Assembly: GCA_032622095.1 (NCBI GenBank)
Contig: CP136061.1
Span: 84,170,324 to 84,234,323, forward strand
Length of the DNA: 64,000 nucleotides
Origin: Siphonodentalium dalli
Lineage: Eukaryota; Mollusca; Scaphopoda; Gadilida; Siphonodentaliidae
Reading direction: 5' to 3'
Part shown: positions 54,601-60,600 of the stretch, in pieces
How the letters are laid out: every line of letters begins with the position of its first letter
Numbering within the stretch: position 1 is the stretch's first letter
Made by a program: the position numbers and the translations under genes
Notes under the pieces: model-generated
What the model was told of the DNA's origin: nothing
Database searches by the model: none
The model's input: the letters and a program-made list of their open reading frames with translations, nothing else

Positions 54601-57600
54601 ATAGTGGACTAGTACTGTATAAGTTGCTTTAAAGACTCACTCGAGATTTCTAACATTGCTCTCTTCATTAGAATCACAGAAATATTTGCTAGTATTCTTT
54701 GTTTGTTTTGCTTTGCCTTTTTTGGTTACTTTATCCTTGTTATTTGGCTGCTTGGCGAGTTTCGGGTGGTTTTTCTTCCCACTAGACATCTTCTTTTCTC
54801 TACCATCTTCAGTCATGTTCTTGTGTTTCGTTTTAGCTGAATGTTCTGACTGAGTACTGCTTGAAGTATTTGACCTTGACCTAAATCCTGGAAGTGGAGG
54901 GAACGTTTCCTTTCCTTTTGTTTTCTGGCACAGTTCGTTCTGAAATGATAATTAATATGAAAACAATTAAAGATGGATTATCTCTTCATATAACAATTTT
55001 GGAATAGTTTTGTGGGTATAAAATAATAAATATGAATTGAAGAATGCGACCCGGAAATGCTTCTATCAATTAATATTAATTATATTTCGAATATTTTCTG
55101 ATATAATGCAATGATTAAAAGGGACCATTATATTTGCTTTATTTTTAGAACAGACCATTCAGGCGATAAGAGATTCTTGGAGTGCTCCCATTGCTACACA
55201 CCAAACATCAAATGTCTCAGGTGGATTGTTTCTATTGTTATATTCTATAGTAGTGATGTGACGATACGGGGGTTATCGGTAAAAGCCGATAGCCGATATT
55301 TTCAGTAGAATTATCGGCCGATCCGATACAGATACCGATAAGTCTTGTACGTGAACCAAACTCCATATCAATTTGTCTTTTAAATTACATCACTATTCTA
55401 TAGTTACAAGCGATAATTAATATAATTAACGTTGTTTATTGGTGACAAAATTACACAATAAAATTTCTGGTCTCTGTTAACAGTAACCACTATTGGTCGT
55501 AAGCTAAATGTTCACCCATATTTGACCAGAAAATGTTTGAAATATAATCAATATTAATCGATAGAAGCATTTCCGGACAGGGGTCTTCGATTTATACCTA
55601 ATATTTTATATTCAATTTTTTTTACGAGAACAGTTGTAGATTAGGTCCTACGTAATATACGGGCATGGCTTTATAATAACAACACATCGCGATACATATA
55701 ATAATAACACGATAAAGACGTTTAATTACGAGAACTGCGATGTATTTCGACGAAGTTTTGCATTTTTCCATAACGCGACCAACTTCAAAAGCCGTGATCG
55801 AATTCATGATCGCTTTGCGCGTGCAAACTTTATATACCACTGTTGTGTATCTATGCGTTGTCAATGAGTTACCACGTGATCATGTGCTATGCTTCTGTTT
55901 ACATGTGACAATCATGTGATCGGACCGATGCTCACGTGACTTCGTCTACAACACAAAATCTTCGGCTAACTTCGGAATTTTTTTTAATCGTTATCAAAAT
56001 AACGATTGGCGGCCGAATATTTGATTATATGCGCCTAATGGACATTATATATATATTATCGGTATATTGAAAGAAAATACTATATATTTTTTCAGGATCA
56101 TATTCCTTTAATATCAATGTAAAAGATTATTAAATATAAAACAATGAGATTTTGAAGATGTATACTTAATATTGTAGTGGGGACAATATAGGTCAACAAA
56201 TACATGAAATACTGGTACATAGACTTTAAAGATGGTCAATCTCTTTATAAACATGTGTTATATAGTTACCGGGGTATAAAGATGGTATATCTCTTTGTAA
56301 ACATGTGTTATATAGTTACCGGGGTATAAAGATGGTCTCTCTCTTTGTAAACATGTGTTATATAGTTACCGGGGTATAAAGATGGTCTATCTCTTTGTAA
56401 ACATGTGTTATATAGTTACCGGGGTATAAAGATGGTCTATCTCTTTGTAAACATGTGTTATATAGTTACCGGGGTAAAAAGATGGTCTATCTCTTTGTAA
56501 ACATGTGTTATATAGTTACCGGGATATAAAGATGGTCTATCTCTTTGTAAACATGTGTTATATAGTTACCGGGGTATAAAGATGGTCTATCTCTTTGTAA
56601 ACATGTGTTATATAGTTACCGGGGTAAAAAGATGGTCTATCTCTTTGTAAACATGTGTTATATAGTTACCGGGATATAAAGATGGCCTATCTCTTTGTAA
56701 ACATGTGTTATATAGTTACCGGGGTATAAAGATGGTCTATCTCTTTGTAAACATATATGTGTTATATAGTTACCGGGGTATAAAGATGGTCTATCTCTTT
56801 GTAAACATGTGTTATATAGTTACAGGGGTATAAAGATGGTCTATCTCCCATTAATCGCCTCAAATTTTATCTTCTGCAAATTAGGGGATATAGAAACCTC
56901 CCAGAAGGGAAAAAGTAACTAGAAACAATGTTAATTTGAGACTATAGATTCAAAAGATGAAGCCTAAGCAGAATGAAGTCCCCGCTGTGCGGGATAGCAT
57001 CACTATATTCACCCTCTGGGGACCTCTTTGAATACTCACATGTGGCACTTTGAATGTAACAGGATGATGAGACATGACGAGGCGAGCATCGAGATGCAAC
57101 ACTCTTAATATAATGATGAACACCTGAAAATAACCAGGAAATATTAATACAGATTAATATAATGATGAACAACTGAAAATAACCAGGAAATATTTATACA
57201 GATTAATATAATAATGAACAGCTGAAAATAACCAGGAAATATTTATACAGATTAATATAATGATGAACACCTGAAAATAACCAGGAAATATTTATACAGA
57301 TTAATATAATAATGAACAGCTGAAAATAACCAGGAAATATTAATACAGATTAATATAATAATGAACAGCTGAAAATAACCAGGAAATATTTATACAGATT
57401 AATATAATGATGAACGGCTGAAAATAACCAGGAAATATTTATACAGATTAATATAATGATGAACGGCTGAAAATAACCAGGAAATATTAATACAGATTAA
57501 TATAATAATGAACAGCTGAAAATAACCAGGAAATATTTATACAGATTAATATAATGATGAACGGCTGAAAATAACCAGGAAATATTTATACAGATTAATA

Positions 57601-60600
57601 TAATAATGAACAGCTGAAAATAACCAGGAAATATTAATACATATTAATATAATAATGAACGGCTGAAAATAACCAGGAAATAGTAATACAGATTAATATA
57701 ATAATGAACGGCTGAAAATCACCAGGAAATATTAATACAGACTAATATAATAATGAACACCTGAAAATAACCAGGAAATATTAATACAGATTAATATAAT
57801 GATGAACGGCTGAAAATAACCAGGAAATATTAATACAGATTAATACAAGAGGTGGCATCAGAGATGCTGTGTCTCGTTTTCGGTGGCTTACCGCCGGTGG
57901 CTACCGCCAATTGGTGTGCATCAGTATCGGTAGACTAATTAATAGGTAAAATCGAAAAATGACTAATTAAGGGCCATAACTCCATCAAATTTTATCGGGC
58001 TAGGCTGGTTTTCGAACTCGTCCGAAATATTCTTGGCAAGTATGTCTATTCCAAATTTTAAACAAATCGGAGAACGTTTGTTGAAGTTATCGCGCTAACG
58101 AGCTGACAATTCGTGAAAAATGACTAATTAAGGGCCATAACTCTATCAAATTTTATCGGACGAGGCCGGTTTTCGAACTCATCCGAGATATTCTTGGGAG
58201 ACACCTGTATACCAAATTTCAATCAAATCGGATAACGTTTGTTGAAGTTATCGCGCTAACGAGCTGAAAATTCATGAAAAATGACTAATTAAGGGTCATA
58301 ACTCTATCAAATTTTATCGGACCAGGCCGGTTTTCGAACTCATCCGAGATATTCTTGGGAGACACCTATATACCAAATTTCAATCAAATCGGATAACGTT
58401 TGTTGAAGTTATCGCGCTAACGAGCTGAAAATTCAAAGGGCCATAACTCTGTAATAAATGTGCGGACGAACCCGATTTTTTGTCTGCAGCTTACGAGCAT
58501 GGATATTTTTTAATCCGTCAATAAACGGTTGAGTTATAAGCAAAACACGCCCGCCCGCCTGCCCGCCCGTCCGCCCGCCCGTCCGCCGCCCACCGTCCCT
58601 CATCAAACTATAAGTCGAGTTTTGGAAAAAAACTCGACTAATAATAATGAACACCTGAAAATAACCAGGAAATATTAATACAGATTAATATAATGATGAA
58701 CGGCTGAAAATAACCAGGAAATATTAATACAGATTAATATAATGATGAACGGCTGAAAATAACCAGGAAATATTAATACAGATCAGGCCAATATAAATAA
58801 ATTGCTAGATTTACACCCAACTTTTTCAGAAAAATGAGTCGGAAGGGCAAATTAATTTTTTTATATTTTATTCATCTTAACATAAGTGGTGATGGACAGT
58901 TCTAGATATTGAAGCAGTATCCTATCTAAGGAGATTTAGATTATCAAAATACCAAAATAATTGTCAAATTATAAGTCAACAAGGACCATAACTCTGGTTA
59001 AAATAGGCGGACGGGACCCAAATTCAAACTTGACCTGTATTTTGGGCTAGTAAACTCACAAACCAAATTTAATTCCATTCAGTTTAGACTCACTAAAGTT
59101 ATCATCCCGAAATGAAAATTGAGTACAAATTCCAACAAAAAGGGCTGTAACTGGTGTAACTTAATCTGTATTTTGGGCTAGTAAACCCACACAACAAATT
59201 TCAGTCCATTTAGATTAGACATACTAAAATTATCATCCGGAAACGAAAAAAGTGAATGGACAGACGGAAAGGACCAATAACATAATATGTCGTTTTTTTT
59301 CAAAACGGGCATGAAGGCAGCTGCGGTGGGGCAGCATTAAAGATTCTGTAGCAGTGCATTCTCTTATATATACATAGAGAGCCTCGCATATCTAAGAGAA
59401 TGCACTGGCCTACAAGGTGAAGGTAAATATTGTTAAGCCAATGGATTCTCCTATATATGCGAGGCTCCCAATGGGAGACTCGCATATATAAGAGAATGCA
59501 TCAATTGGCACAGGGTTTTCAAAAAATTTCAGGAAGCACCTGTTATGGAAGGGTTTACAGTAAAATTTATTTTGACATGCATCTACTATTTTCAAAATGG
59601 CAAACGCAATAGTTTAATGAGGTAAAAGTTTTGTTGACCAAAATGTTTTTGAGGATTTTTTATTTTATGGACTATTGGACAACCATGAATAAATGTACGT
59701 TTGCAGTAGATTTCAGTCGATATATCATTACTTTTATTATCAATATGATCATAGGTAACTCACCATAACATAACTGTTCTCATATATGTAACTCACTGTA
59801 ATATAATTGTTCTCACACCGTAATAATTGTTCTCATAAAGATAACTCACCGTAACAATAGTTCTCATATAGCAGCTCACCATATAATAATTGTTCTTATA
59901 TCAGGGATGAGAATGGCTGAGAGTCAAAAACACTGAAATGACAGCCGAAGGCGGGGGAGGGTATGGGAGGGGGTGTCCCCCTCCCCTAGATGGGGGGTTT
60001 GGGGGTTCTCCCCCAAGAAAATTTTAGATTTTTCAGTGCCCTTAGAGCGAATCTGGGCTATTCTGAAGCCAAAATTATAGTTGGAGAATTACTAACATTT
60101 TGTATATGAATTCAATGAAAAATTATGTTAAACACATCATGCATCACATTACAGGTAGTTTTAGTACTTTGTTATTGGTACCCATATTTCAGACTCACTA
60201 CTGGTAGGGTATATTAAGCATGCATAATAAAGAAAATGTACTCATCGCTTTGGTTTCCTCAATATTCTGTCCAATGGTAATGTCTATCACACTTTCAACA
60301 CAAACTATTTTAGTCTTTGAATGTAAGGTCCTCCAGGTAAAGAATACAGATCATCATCAAGTCACCATTTGTTCATTATTAATCACATATATACAAATGT
60401 ACATTGACCACTTTACAGGTTAAATTTTCACTGACAAATCTTTCTTTTTTTCACATTTACTGAAAGCTGCTCCAGGGCTCTTTTTCTACAGTTTTTCTTC
60501 TCTCTCTGCTCGTGTTTAGCTAGTTCTTCTTTTTGCTCTAACGCAGAGGCAGCCTTCGTTTTAGCTTTGGAGAGAGGAATACTTCGTTTGATCTTGAGTT

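Noticed and set aside
55622-55864. 80-codon minus frame, tested as an upstream XPC or separate exon
   Set aside because: No XPC similarity, no good splice borders.
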